DNA from: JBFWWP01 sp050246115
GTDB taxonomy: Bacteria > Planctomycetota > UBA8108 > UBA1146 > JAJFFE01
Direction of reading: 5' to 3'
Length of the DNA: 64,000 nt
NCBI GenBank assembly: GCA_050246115.1
Contig: JBFWWP010000029.1
Location: forward strand, 1 to 64,000
Position numbers and translations under genes: made by a program. Under the pieces are notes generated by a model. It searched no databases and was not told where the DNA came from. It saw only the letters and a program-made list of their open reading frames with translations. Shown piece after piece: positions 43,697 through 52,187 of the stretch (positions are counted from its first letter, which is position 1; the number at the start of each line of letters is the position of its first letter).

Positions 43697-44707
43697 AGAG
43701 AGGAGATCCGCTTGATTCGGTGGAAGTGGGCTGCGGTAAGCGTGCTGCTGATGAGCGGGGTCGCCGCCGCGCAGCCCGCGATGCAAGCCAAGCTCGACGA
43801 GAAGCTCAAGAAGGACTTCGTGAAGAAGATCCCCTGGGTTCATGACTACGACGAAGCCCTCAAGCTGGCGAAGGAGCAAGGGAAGCCGATCTTCGGATAC
43901 TTCACTCGCAGCTATGCCCCTTGACCACCGTGCAATCAATTGGAGGGGGGTCCCCTCCTACAAGACTGGTGGGCCAACGCGGCCAAAGGTTTCATTCCGT
44001 TCCTGCACATCACGGCCAGAATCGAAGGGCGCAAGGACGACGACCTGCTCGGCCGCAAGGGCGGCCGGGGATTCCCGTACTGCGTCTTCATGGACGCGGA
44101 GGGTAAGGTCCTCAAGGAAGTGCGGCCTACGAATGAGAAGGCGTTCCTGGGAGGCATGAGCCCATTTCGTCTCTTGGCCCAGGCTCAAGCCGCAGCGGCC
44201 AAGAGCAACAGCGAAGTAGCCCGCATCGATCTCGCGCTCATCGAAGCCGTGAACAATCCCAAGAAGGACGCGTTCGAGGCCTTGGGCCGGCAGGCGGAGA
44301 CCGCCGGGGTCAACCCCGAGATCAAGCAGCTCTTCGTCGACCTGGTCGCCACCTGGCCGGTCCGTGAGGCGCTCGAGGAGTCCGAACGGGCCTCCGAGGC
44401 GGCCGGACGGGATCGCAGCAAGCAGGAGGAAGTCGGCAAGAAGCGCAGCGAAGCCCTGTTCGCGCTCTACAAGAAGGGCGTGAACGTGACGGATTCGGCC
44501 TCGGAACTCTACATTCCGTTCTGGGTGGGAGTCGCGGAGGCGGCCGCTGAGCGGCGCGATGTCGCGGCCGGGGAGAGGTCGCTCGGACTCCTCGAGTCGT
44601 ACTTCGCCGACAACCAGCGAGCGCTCGAATACTTCAAGGGGCTACGCGAGAAGCTGACCTCCGAGCCCGAAGCGGGCGGGCCCGCGGGCGAGTCGAAGGG
44701 CGGCTGA
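43688..44707 (+). CDS. Thioredoxin-like protein, probable selenoprotein (UPPC active site)
   Basis: Read through the TGA at 43922-43924, the frame gives 339 residues: a signal peptide (LIRWKWAAVSVLLMSGVAAA), then DYDEALKLAKEQGKPIFGYF, TRSYAP, the UGA residue, PPCNQLEGGP, and the rest of a thioredoxin-like domain (GFIPFLHITARIEGRKDD, GRGFPYCVFMDAEGKVL). A helical tail follows. The frame is identical on both sides of the TGA, and the residue falls where thioredoxin folds have the first Cys of CxxC, so the active site would be U-P-P-C (residue 79). A perfect hairpin lies at 43942-43958. The alternative start, TTG at 43712 behind AGAGAGGAG, is equally good. If UGA is not decoded as Sec, this is a pseudogene. 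Confidence 0.75.
43942..43958 (+). promoter_or_regulatory. Candidate bacterial SECIS hairpin
   Basis: GGAGGGG-GGT-CCCCTCC is a perfect seven-base-pair stem with a three-base loop that begins with G. The loop starts 25 bases after the in-frame TGA. Known bacterial SECIS elements are hairpins just downstream of the UGA with small loops that have G at one of the first two positions, and this agrees on all counts. It would bind SelB and lies within the coding frame. Confidence 0.65.
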
Positions 44708-44738
44708 GCACTTCGCTCAAAGCCCTCCCCCCGGCCGA

Positions 44739-44799
44739 CCGAAAACCCTGTGGGACCCGACTGGTTCTTCGAACTAGCCGGGTCCCACAGGCTTTTCGG
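44739..44799. terminator. Long bidirectional-type hairpin terminator
   Basis: CCGAAAACCCTGTGGGACCCG and CGGGTCCCACAGGCTTTTCGG pair over 21 bases with one mismatch around a roughly 19-base loop. It begins 32 bases after the thioredoxin-like gene's stop. The 3' arm contains TTTT. Confidence 0.75.
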
Positions 44800-44906
44800 G
44801 AACTTGCCGCACGCATCGCGAAGTGCGGGGTGCTTCACGCGACGCGCTGACACGGCTCGACGACGAGGCACTCCCGCACGCCGACCTCCATCACGAACGA
44901 GAGGCC

Positions 44907-46280
44907 ATGATCGGTCCCCTGGTTCCGCCCAACTCCAACATCGACTCGAACACCCGGCGCACGCTGCGCCTGTCGGTCTTCGACGGCGTGTTCTACGCGA
45001 TGATGGTCGGACTGGGTGAGGCCTACTTCATCGCCGACGGGGTGCGTCTGCGTTCGTCACTCACCGAGTTGGGCCTGCTGGTCACGTTGCCGCTGTGCGT
45101 GGGCGGGCTCGGTCCGGTGCTCGCGTACTTCCTCTACGGGCGACTCCGCCGTTGCCGGGCCATCGTCGTCACCGCGGCGCTCGCTCAGTCGCTCGTTCTC
45201 GCCGGACTCGCTCTCTGCTCGGCCTACGACTGGATCACTCCCGGGCGCCTGATCTTCGCCGTGTGCTGCTACCAGGTCGTTGGCCAGGCCGCAGGAACGA
45301 CGTGGTCGACGTGGATCGGCGAACTCGTACCCGAGTCGCTACGGGCGCACTACTTCGCCCGCCGCCAGGGATGGATCCACCTCTTCACCTTCGCCTCTCT
45401 CGTCACGGGCGGAGTGCTCCTCCATGTCCTCGAGCCCGCGCGGATGGGTGCGCCGGTCGATGACGGTGGAAGTGGATTCCAGGTGATCTATGCGCTGGCG
45501 GCTGCGGCACGCTTGATCTCGACCCTGTATCAGGCCTCGATGCCCGAAGCTCGGTTCCAGCAGATCCCGAGTCTCCGCAAGTTGTTCCGGTTCCAACGCA
45601 CGACCCGGGGCCGCGGCGCACTACGCCTTCTTTCTTTCGCATGGCTGCTCAGCTTCTCCGTCTATGTGTCGGCACCCTACTACGGCCCGTACATGCTCGA
45701 GATCATGCACCTCAGCTACTTCCAATACATGCTGGCGACCGGAGCGCAGGTCGCCTTCAAAGTGATCGGCCTCAACCGCTGGGGGTCCGCGATGGACCAC
45801 TTCGGTACCTTTCCCGTCTACCTGGTTACGCTGGTGATCATTGGCCTTCTGCCCCTGCCATGGCTCTGGGAGCCCGCGCTCTGGGTCATCCTCGTCGCGC
45901 AGGCCGCGTCCGGGTTCGGGTGGGGGGGGTACGAACTGACCCACTTCTCGATGCTCCTCGAGAGTTCGTACCGTGCGTCGCGCCAGTACGTGTTCGCCCT
46001 CCACAGCATCCTCGGCGGCATCGCCCAGTTGGCCGGGGGCATGGTCGGCGCGTGGATCTTCACTGCGAGTTCGAGCTGCTACGTGACGGTGTTCGCGATC
46101 AGCTGTGCCGGACGCGCGGGCCTCTCGCTGGTCGCACCCTACTGGTTGCTTGCCATGAAAACCCAATCGCGGGTGGGGCGCCGCCGTGTACTCCTGCGGG
46201 TGATGGGATTCCGCCCGTCGGGTGGACTCGCTCTGCGACCGATTCCCGTGACGGAGCCCGCCCCGAGCGAGAGTCGATAG
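44907..46280 (+). CDS. MFS-type transporter
   Basis: The 457-residue protein has about 12 membrane helices and the overall form of a major facilitator (LSVFDGVFYAMMVGLGEAYF, then LTELGLLVTLPLCVGGLGPV; AGTTWSTWIGELVPESLRAH before YFARRQGW; LRLLSFAWLLSFSVYVSAPY; ASGFGWGGYELTHFSMLL; IAQLAGGMVGAWIFTAS). The GELVPESLRAHYFARR loop is typical of a poorly studied MFS group common in planctomycetes and other environmental bacteria. The substrate is unknown. The C-terminal 45 residues are polar. I chose the ATG at 44907, with GAGAGG upstream; the earlier in-frame starts add polar sequence without motif. Confidence 0.82.
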   Translation: MIGPLVPPNSNIDSNTRRTLRLSVFDGVFYAMMVGLGEAYFIADGVRLRSSLTELGLLVTLPLCVGGLGPVLAYFLYGRLRRCRAIVVTAALAQSLVLAGLALCSAYDWITPGRLIFAVCCYQVVGQAAGTTWSTWIGELVPESLRAHYFARRQGWIHLFTFASLVTGGVLLHVLEPARMGAPVDDGGSGFQVIYALAAAARLISTLYQASMPEARFQQIPSLRKLFRFQRTTRGRGALRLLSFAWLLSFSVYVSAPYYGPYMLEIMHLSYFQYMLATGAQVAFKVIGLNRWGSAMDHFGTFPVYLVTLVIIGLLPLPWLWEPALWVILVAQAASGFGWGGYELTHFSMLLESSYRASRQYVFALHSILGGIAQLAGGMVGAWIFTASSSCYVTVFAISCAGRAGLSLVAPYWLLAMKTQSRVGRRRVLLRVMGFRPSGGLALRPIPVTEPAPSESR

Positions 46281-46422
46281 CCTTTTCGCTCTCGACCTTG
46301 CATGCTGCCGTCGCGTGAGCTGCGCCGATCGATCTCGATCTCGCCGGCGGATCGTCTGGACGCCGATCGTGAGTCCGTGGCCTGAGGAGACCCGCTGTGG
46401 GTTGGCGCGCGGAGAGGGCTGC

Positions 46423-48942
46423 ATGGTGCCAACGAACGACTCGAGAGAACCACCGGGCGCGCCGGTTCCCACGGCGGTCGTGGAGGCGCTCCTCACTGAG
46501 TTCCTCATCGAATACCACGCCGACCTGGAAGTTCGCGGCGAGGCCCGACCACTCCTCGAGTACCTCGCCCGCTACCGCGGCGCGGCGGAGGCCATCGCCC
46601 GCGAGTATCTCCAACTGCAAGCACAACCGTCGCTCACTCGACCCGCGCCGCCATCGCTGCCGCCAGGTGAGCCCGCACCTCACGTCGCGGACGCTGCCGC
46701 ACGCTACGAACGCCTAGCGACCCTCGGGGTCGGCGGAATGGGCGAAGTGTTCCTCTCGCGCGACCGAACGCTCGACCGCAACGTAGCCATCAAGTTTGCG
46801 CGACGAAACTCGGGCGCTCTCCGGACTGCACTGCTGAACGAGGCGATGATCGCCGCCAAGCTGAGCCACCCGAACATTCCACCGGTCCACGATCTCGCCG
46901 TCGACGCGCAGGGTCGCCCCTTCTACGTCATGCGCCACATCCAAGGCGACTCGCTCGGCACGGTGCTCCGCCGCCGGGCCGACGGTGCTTCACCGTACTC
47001 GCTCGCACGTCTGTTGGTCGTCTTCCAGCAGGCATGCTTGGCGATCGACTACGCACATGCCCAAGGCGTGGTCCACCTCGACCTGAAGCCCGACAACATC
47101 ATGGTCGGTGGCTTCGGCGAGCTGTATCTGATGGATTGGGGCTTGTCGGCGCGTTTTCTCCGCAGCCGCGGGCCGCGGGTCCCTGAAGGCGACCCGGGAT
47201 TCGGGCGCGTCGCGGGGTCACCGGGCTACATGGCTCCCGAGCAGGCTCGCGGCTCACCGCACCTCGGCCCCGCCGCCGATGTCTTCGCTTTGGGCGTGAT
47301 CCTCTACGAGATCGTGTGTGGCGAGCGTGCCTTCCCCTCCGAACCACGAGCCACCTTCGCCGAGCGTGTGGACCGGGCCGACTTCGTGCGCGGGCGAGCT
47401 TGGGATTCGGCACCCAGCGATCTCCGTGAGATCTGCGAACGAGCGCTCGCGCGCAAGCCGCAGGGTCGCCCGAACTCCGCGCGCGAGGTCCACGATGCCG
47501 TGCAGACTTACCTCGAAGGCACGCGTGAACTGGAGCGGCGCCAGCGGGCAGCGAACGCCGCCCTGGGTGCGGCCGATCAACACCTGGACCAGTTCCGGAC
47601 CCACACCCGGGAAGCCGAACGACTCGCGATCGAGGTCGAGCGCACTCGACCCGAAGCCTGGGAGACCCCGACTCGCAAGCGCGCCTCCTGGAAGCTCGAG
47701 GACCAGCTGGACCGCGAACGAGAGGCCGCGGAACGTGCTGTGGAGCAGGCGACACGATCGGTCGCCGAGGCGCTGCGCCACGCCCCGGGTGACCCGGAGG
47801 TGCGGCAGCGTGTCGGCCGCCACTACTGGGACTGCTTCGTCCGGGCCGAGGCGCGGGGCGACCGGTTCCAACAGAGCTTCTACGAGGATCAGATTCGACA
47901 GTTGCAGCTCCCGGAGCTTGCCGAAGCGCTTCGTGGCGACGGACGTCTGGAATTGCGGTGCGATCCGCCCGCCGATCGCATCCTCCTCAGCCGCTACGAG
48001 GAGCGAGGCAGAGTGCTGCGTCCAGTCGCGCCACGGCTCCTCACGGGCAACCCGGTGGTCGTCGATCCGCTGCCGATGGGGCGCTGGCACGTACGCGCCG
48101 AGCGAGACGGTTTCGAGCCACTCGTGGGGCCGGTGTTCATGGGCAGAGGCCGCAAGCTCACGCTGAGATGGCGCTTCCGCACGGCGAGCGAGATCGGCGA
48201 GGGCTTCGTTCAAATCCCCCCGGGGCCATGCTTACTCGGCGGCGACGACAACACCATGGCGGCACTCGCGCGCTACGAGCCTGTCGTCCGGGAGTTCTTC
48301 ATGGCGCGCTGGCCGGTCACCGTTGGCGAGTACGTCGACTTCCTCCAAGACCTCGAACGCGACTCTCCGCGCGGCGCGCGTGCGCGTGTGCCCCGGGTGG
48401 CCGAGGGCGGCGCCCCCTTCACTTGGCTCCAGGTGGACGGCGGGATCCGGCTCCTGCGGCGGCGCGGCGGCTTCCAACACCGTCGCTGGCCGGTCTTCGG
48501 CATCAGCTGGTTCGACGCCGTCGCCTACGCCCGCTGGCGCTCGCGACGCGACGGGCGGCGATACCAGCTGGCGTCCGACGAAGAGTGGGAGAAGGCGGCA
48601 CGCGGCACTGATGGGCGCCGCTTCCCATGGGGGGACCACTACGATGCGTCGTTCTGCAAGAACTTGGAGTCGACGCGCGAGAAGAGTCAACCCGAGCCCA
48701 TCGGCGGCTACCGTCGCGACGAGTCACCCTACGGAGTGCGCGATCTGGCAGGCGGGACCAAAGACTGGTGCCGTGACTGGTTCTCCGAAGCGCAGAATCA
48801 ACGCCTGATCCGCGGGGGTAGCTGGAACTCGGGGGAGGTGGGTGCGCACAGCGCGTACCGCAATGGCTGCCCGCCGACCGGGGTGTATCCCTTCTTGGGC
48901 TTCCGGCTGGTGCACCACGGCCTCCGCGCGCGGCCACGATGA
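46423..48942 (+). CDS. Ser/Thr protein kinase fused to a formylglycine-generating-enzyme-like domain
   Basis: The 839-residue protein has an N-terminal linker, a PknB-type kinase (about residues 97-365: GVGGMGEVF, VAIKFARR, HLDLKPDNIMVGG, DWGLS, GSPGYMAPEQA), then a helical segment and a PEGA-like beta segment (RLLTGNPVVVDPLPMGRWHV). The C-terminal FGE-sulfatase domain (about 585-835) has EGFVQIPPGPCLLGGDD, RWPVTVGEYVDFL, GISWFDAVAYARW, LASDEEWEKAARG, FPWGD and RGGSWNS. The kinase uses HLD and DWG in place of HRD and DFG. Planctomycetes have many such kinase-FGE fusions; the FGE part may act as a binding module. GGAGAGG precedes the ATG. Confidence 0.9.
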   Translation: MVPTNDSREPPGAPVPTAVVEALLTEFLIEYHADLEVRGEARPLLEYLARYRGAAEAIAREYLQLQAQPSLTRPAPPSLPPGEPAPHVADAAARYERLATLGVGGMGEVFLSRDRTLDRNVAIKFARRNSGALRTALLNEAMIAAKLSHPNIPPVHDLAVDAQGRPFYVMRHIQGDSLGTVLRRRADGASPYSLARLLVVFQQACLAIDYAHAQGVVHLDLKPDNIMVGGFGELYLMDWGLSARFLRSRGPRVPEGDPGFGRVAGSPGYMAPEQARGSPHLGPAADVFALGVILYEIVCGERAFPSEPRATFAERVDRADFVRGRAWDSAPSDLREICERALARKPQGRPNSAREVHDAVQTYLEGTRELERRQRAANAALGAADQHLDQFRTHTREAERLAIEVERTRPEAWETPTRKRASWKLEDQLDREREAAERAVEQATRSVAEALRHAPGDPEVRQRVGRHYWDCFVRAEARGDRFQQSFYEDQIRQLQLPELAEALRGDGRLELRCDPPADRILLSRYEERGRVLRPVAPRLLTGNPVVVDPLPMGRWHVRAERDGFEPLVGPVFMGRGRKLTLRWRFRTASEIGEGFVQIPPGPCLLGGDDNTMAALARYEPVVREFFMARWPVTVGEYVDFLQDLERDSPRGARARVPRVAEGGAPFTWLQVDGGIRLLRRRGGFQHRRWPVFGISWFDAVAYARWRSRRDGRRYQLASDEEWEKAARGTDGRRFPWGDHYDASFCKNLESTREKSQPEPIGGYRRDESPYGVRDLAGGTKDWCRDWFSEAQNQRLIRGGSWNSGEVGAHSAYRNGCPPTGVYPFLGFRLVHHGLRARPR

Positions 48943-48965
48943 CCCGTCGCTGCGACGCGGCGGGC

Positions 48966-49769
48966 TCACTGCGCGACGAGGTCGAGCCGCAGGTCCTCGT
49001 CGACGATCGTGACCTCGGTGCGCGCCGGGGGGGTGCGGTCGCGCCGGGCAAAGTCCGAGAGGGTCTCGCCCTCGCGTTGCTGGGCAAGGACCTCGACCAT
49101 GTAGGTTCCGGGCGCGAGGTCTTCGAGCTCGTAGCTCCCGTCGGCTTCCACCTTGGCCGATGCAGCGAGAAACTTAGCGGACTCGATCTGCTGGTCCTGG
49201 TCTAGCGGTGAAACCGCTTCGGGCGCAGGCCCACCCAGTCGCCGAGCGATGATGACATGGATGGGGGCGTCCGGCAGTCCCGATACGGTCCCACGGATTC
49301 GCGCCCCCTGACCGAACACCAGGTCGACCGCGAGCAACTCCCCAGGGCCGATCCAAACCGGCTGCTGACGCATGCGAAAGTGCCCGGCTCGCAGCGCTGC
49401 GTAGTCGACGACGTTGAGCAAGTACTCCCCGCTCGGAACCTCCTTCACCGTGAAGTAGCCCGCTTCGTCGGTGGTCGTGTCGTACTTCAGGGCGGCGCTC
49501 CGGATGAGTTGCACGAGCAAGCCGGCCATCGGCGAGCTCCCGTCGATCGCGAACCCTTCGATGGATCCGGTGCGCGGTGACGTCGTCGGCTCGCGTTCCG
49601 TCTCGGGGCGCGCGGGCAATCCGTCGTCCGCGCTCGACGACGGCGGCGCGGACTCCGACGACGACGCGGGCGGGCGGGTCGACGACGCGTCACAACCCCA
49701 GGCCAGCGTCAGGAGCGATAGTCCCATCAGCCACCCCTCGCGAGGCCCTCGTCGTACGCTGGAAGACAA
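48966..49769 (-). CDS. Lipoprotein with carboxypeptidase-regulatory-like domains
   Basis: The 267-residue protein has a basic N-terminus (SSSVRRGPREGWL), a short hydrophobic stretch and a lipobox (LTLAWGC), then a Ser/Pro-rich linker. Two carboxypeptidase-regulatory-like beta-sandwiches follow: GSIEGFAIDGSSPMAGLLVQ with TTDEAGYFTVKEVPSGEYLL, and ARIRGTVSGLPDAPIHVI with ADGSYELEDLAPGTYMVEV. These are structural or adhesive. TTG at 49769 is kept because it supplies the positive n-region; ATG at 49727 has a better SD (GAGGGG) but leaves no positive charge. It converges with the kinase-FGE gene, leaving a 23-base gap. Confidence 0.7.
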   Translation of the reverse strand: MSSSVRRGPREGWLMGLSLLTLAWGCDASSTRPPASSSESAPPSSSADDGLPARPETEREPTTSPRTGSIEGFAIDGSSPMAGLLVQLIRSAALKYDTTTDEAGYFTVKEVPSGEYLLNVVDYAALRAGHFRMRQQPVWIGPGELLAVDLVFGQGARIRGTVSGLPDAPIHVIIARRLGGPAPEAVSPLDQDQQIESAKFLAASAKVEADGSYELEDLAPGTYMVEVLAQQREGETLSDFARRDRTPPARTEVTIVDEDLRLDLVAQ

Positions 49770-50148
49770 CTTGGACTCTTTCCTAGCCGGCAGCCGGAAA
49801 CCTCGGTTCGAGGCTGACCCCGGGCCTCCGAAGCGGGCCCCTCTCGAGAGCTCGCGAACTCACGGGCCTCTTGCCAGCACGAAGCCAGGACAGCCCGAGC
49901 CAGCATTGGACCAGGACAGCCCGCCCGTGGCAATTTCAACCGCAGCGGGAGCGCGGCCCCGCTGCCCATCGCGGGTCATTCGCGGGCCGGGGCCCAAGAC
50001 GACGTGGAGTACGGGACGACGCGCGACGGCGGTGTTACACTGCCGCCGGGTCAGCGGGGACGGTCCGGGGCGGGCACGGTCCGGGGTACGGTCCGGGGTT
50101 TGAGCTGCGAGCGGATGTCACACGGGACTCCGCTCGTGGGAAAGACGG
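49770..50148. other. Divergent intergenic region with direct repeats
   Basis: There is no gene between the lipoprotein start and the ECF sigma start. The 10-mer CGGTCCGGGG occurs at 50061, 50077 and 50089, ending about 50 bases before the sigma factor start. These could be regulator sites. The rest shows nothing I recognise. Confidence 0.45.
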
Positions 50149-50751
50149 GTGAACCTCATGAGCCAGGCTGCTCGCGACCCGGACAATGCAGCGGACCCCG
50201 ACTGTCCCAGCGACTTCGTGTCGCTCTACCGGCATGCCGTGCCGGCGCTCCTGGCTTGGACCCACCTCCACGTGCGGGGGCCGCTCAAGCGCCGGCTGGA
50301 CCCCGAGGACATCGTCCAGGAAGTTTGCTTTCGCGCCTTTCGTGCCTTCGCGGACTTCGATCCGGCGCGCGCGAGCTTCCGCACTTGGGTGTTCGGCATT
50401 GCGCACAACGTTCTGCGCGAGGCATTGCGTACACGATCGGCTCGTGGCGAATCGGTTTTCGCTGCGGTTGCTACGGACGCGCCGCGAGGCTTGGATGCCG
50501 TTCCCGAGGAAGCGACCGGGGTCAGCACCCTGCTCGCCCAAGAGGAGGGCTTTCGCACGTTCCTCGAACGCGTCGAGAGCCTCGATGACGACGACAAGCG
50601 CATGCTCCTGTACCGCGGACTCGAGCAACACTCCCACGAGCACATCGCGGAGGTGCTCGGGATCTCCGTGGACAGCTCCCAAAAGCGCTGGCAACGGCTC
50701 TGCCGCAAGCTCGGCAAGCAAGGCATTCCGGACGGCCTCCTCCCCGGTTAG
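50149..50751 (+). CDS. ECF-type RNA polymerase sigma factor
   Basis: The 200-residue protein has sigma region 2 (LYRHAVPALLAWTHLHV, LDPEDIVQEVCFRAFRAF, SFRTWVFGIAHNVLREALR) and region 4 (RVESLDDDDKRMLLYRGLEQ, HSHEHIAEVLGISVDSSQKR, WQRLCRKLG). Regions 1 and 3 are missing, as in ECF sigmas. The linker between is about 35 residues. No anti-sigma gene lies beside it; a YceI-like exported protein follows after 240 bases. GTG 50149 and ATG 50158 are both possible starts. Three CGGTCCGGGG repeats upstream may be part of its control. Confidence 0.85.
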   Translation: MNLMSQAARDPDNAADPDCPSDFVSLYRHAVPALLAWTHLHVRGPLKRRLDPEDIVQEVCFRAFRAFADFDPARASFRTWVFGIAHNVLREALRTRSARGESVFAAVATDAPRGLDAVPEEATGVSTLLAQEEGFRTFLERVESLDDDDKRMLLYRGLEQHSHEHIAEVLGISVDSSQKRWQRLCRKLGKQGIPDGLLPG

Positions 50752-50990
50752 GAGTCGCCCGGGAACCGCCGACTCGCCGAACCGTGGCATCGCCTCGGAG
50801 TTGGTGGTAAACCGTGCGACCCTCGGGGGCATGGAACTCCGGGGCTCTGGAACCCGTCCCTCTGGAGACCCGGTGGAACTCCGGGCGCTGTCACTCGTTT
50901 ACTCCGTTCGTAGGCTCGATCGGCTGGGCAGAGTGTGCGCTCGGAAAGCGCACGGCGTCCCCCAGCCCCACACCAAACCGAGAGGATCCA

Positions 50991-51860
50991 ATGTCTGGCC
51001 TCCCATCGCTTCGCAACCGTAGCCAATGCGCGGGTCTCGTTGTTGGCTTGCTCGCCGCAGTGCTGGTATCCGGCCAAACGCCGAGCTTCGCCCAGGAAAC
51101 CGGCGCGGGTAAGGCTATGGACCCGGCAGCGGCGAACACCTTTCATGTCGACCCGGTGCACTCCATGGCGCTGTTTCGCATCCAGCACCAAGGGGTCGGG
51201 ATGTTCCATGGGCGTTTCAACCGCATGCACGGGACCGTGAAGTTCGACCCCGCAGCGGCCACGCCCCTCGAGGTGAACATCACGATCCCGGTCGCAGGCG
51301 TCGACACGGGCAGCGAGAAGATCGACAACCACCTCAAGAACCCCGATTTCTTCGATGCAGAACAGTTCCCGAACATGAGCTTCGAGAGCACGAGTTCAAA
51401 GAAACTCGACGCAAGCACCTTCGAAGTGAGTGGGAAGATGACCATTCACGGCGTGACGCGCGACCTGCAAGTGAAGTTCGACCTCGTCGGGAGCGCCGAC
51501 AGCGAACGCGGCAAGCGCTACGGATTCGAGTCGAGCTTCGTGATCCAGCGTACCGACTTCGGCATGGGCTACGGGGTCGAGAAGAAGGCGCTGGGCAACG
51601 AAGTGCGCGTGACCGTGGCGCTCGAACTCCTCCCCGGGGCGCCGCCCGAGGAGCGAGCTGACGCTCCACGCGGCCCGGGCCGAGCGGGCGGCATGCGGGA
51701 CCGACTGCTTGCGCTCGACAAGGACGGGAACGGCAAGATCGAGAAGGCCGAGGTTCCCGAGGATCTGATGCGGCTGTTCGAGCGCATGGATGCGAACCAG
51801 GACGGCGTGGTCGACGAGAAGGAACTGGCGAACCCGCCGCGACGCGGCGGCGGCCAGTAG
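50991..51860 (+). CDS. YceI-family exported protein with C-terminal EF-hand pair
   Basis: The 289-residue protein has a signal peptide (SQCAGLVVGLLAAVLVSG, cleavage near SFAQ), then a YceI lipocalin-like domain (FHVDPVHSMALFRIQHQGVG, GTVKFDPAAATPLEVNITIP, LKNPDFFDAEQFPNMSFES, GKMTIHGVTRDLQVKFD). Such domains bind isoprenoid-like lipids. A Gly/Pro-rich linker leads to two EF-hand loops, DKDGNGKIEKAE and DANQDGVVDEKE, that should bind calcium. The YceI plus EF-hand fusion is unusual. The ATG at 50991 follows GAGAGG. A strong hairpin lies just after the stop. Confidence 0.87.
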   Translation: MSGLPSLRNRSQCAGLVVGLLAAVLVSGQTPSFAQETGAGKAMDPAAANTFHVDPVHSMALFRIQHQGVGMFHGRFNRMHGTVKFDPAAATPLEVNITIPVAGVDTGSEKIDNHLKNPDFFDAEQFPNMSFESTSSKKLDASTFEVSGKMTIHGVTRDLQVKFDLVGSADSERGKRYGFESSFVIQRTDFGMGYGVEKKALGNEVRVTVALELLPGAPPEERADAPRGPGRAGGMRDRLLALDKDGNGKIEKAEVPEDLMRLFERMDANQDGVVDEKELANPPRRGGGQ

Positions 51861-51871
51861 CCCGTCCGGGG

Positions 51872-51912
51872 CCGGCGCGGGGGCAAGTACCGATTCCTTG
51901 CCCCGGCGCCGG
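51872..51912. terminator. GC-rich hairpin after the YceI-like gene
   Basis: CCGGCG and GGGGCAAG pair with CTTGCCCC and CGCCGG, a stem of about 14 pairs with a two-base bulge on each side, starting 11 bases after the stop. There is no T run. Confidence 0.6.
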
Positions 51913-52187
51913 CGACCCACGGGTGCTCGGCCCCGGCGCTTCGCACACCTCCTCGCGGCGCGAGCGAGCCGCAGCGACCGCTCCCGCGAGGGCCTCCCAT
52001 CAGCTCTCCCCCCATCAGCTCGCCTCCCAACAGCTCGCCTCCCATCGGGCTCGGTCGAGTTGCAGAGCTCATTGCCGCGGCTCCCGGCTCGCCCGGACGC
52101 TCGCCCTTCCGAGCGCAACCCTTTCACCCAAGTTCACCGGCCCCTCCGACCGAAAAGCTCTGGGGGGGACAACACCGGGGAACATCG
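51913..52187. other. Intergenic stretch before neuB
   Basis: Together with the hairpin this leaves over 300 bases free of genes. It contains the tandem repeats at 51993-52052 and should hold the neuB promoter. The G-rich AGCTCTGGGGGGGACAACAC near the right end precedes neuB. I see no other gene. Confidence 0.4.
51993..52052 (+). repeat. Four tandem 15-bp repeats
   Basis: Units are CCTCCCATCAGCTCT, CCCCCCATCAGCTCG, CCTCCCAACAGCTCG and CCTCCCATCGGGCTC. They lie about 140 bases upstream of neuB. Length variation in such a repeat could alter promoter spacing. Confidence 0.7.

Noticed and set aside
43688..44707. A simple nonsense pseudogene
   Set aside because: Not fully excluded, but the TGA falls exactly on the redox Cys position, the downstream frame is intact for 260 codons, and a SECIS-like hairpin is present.
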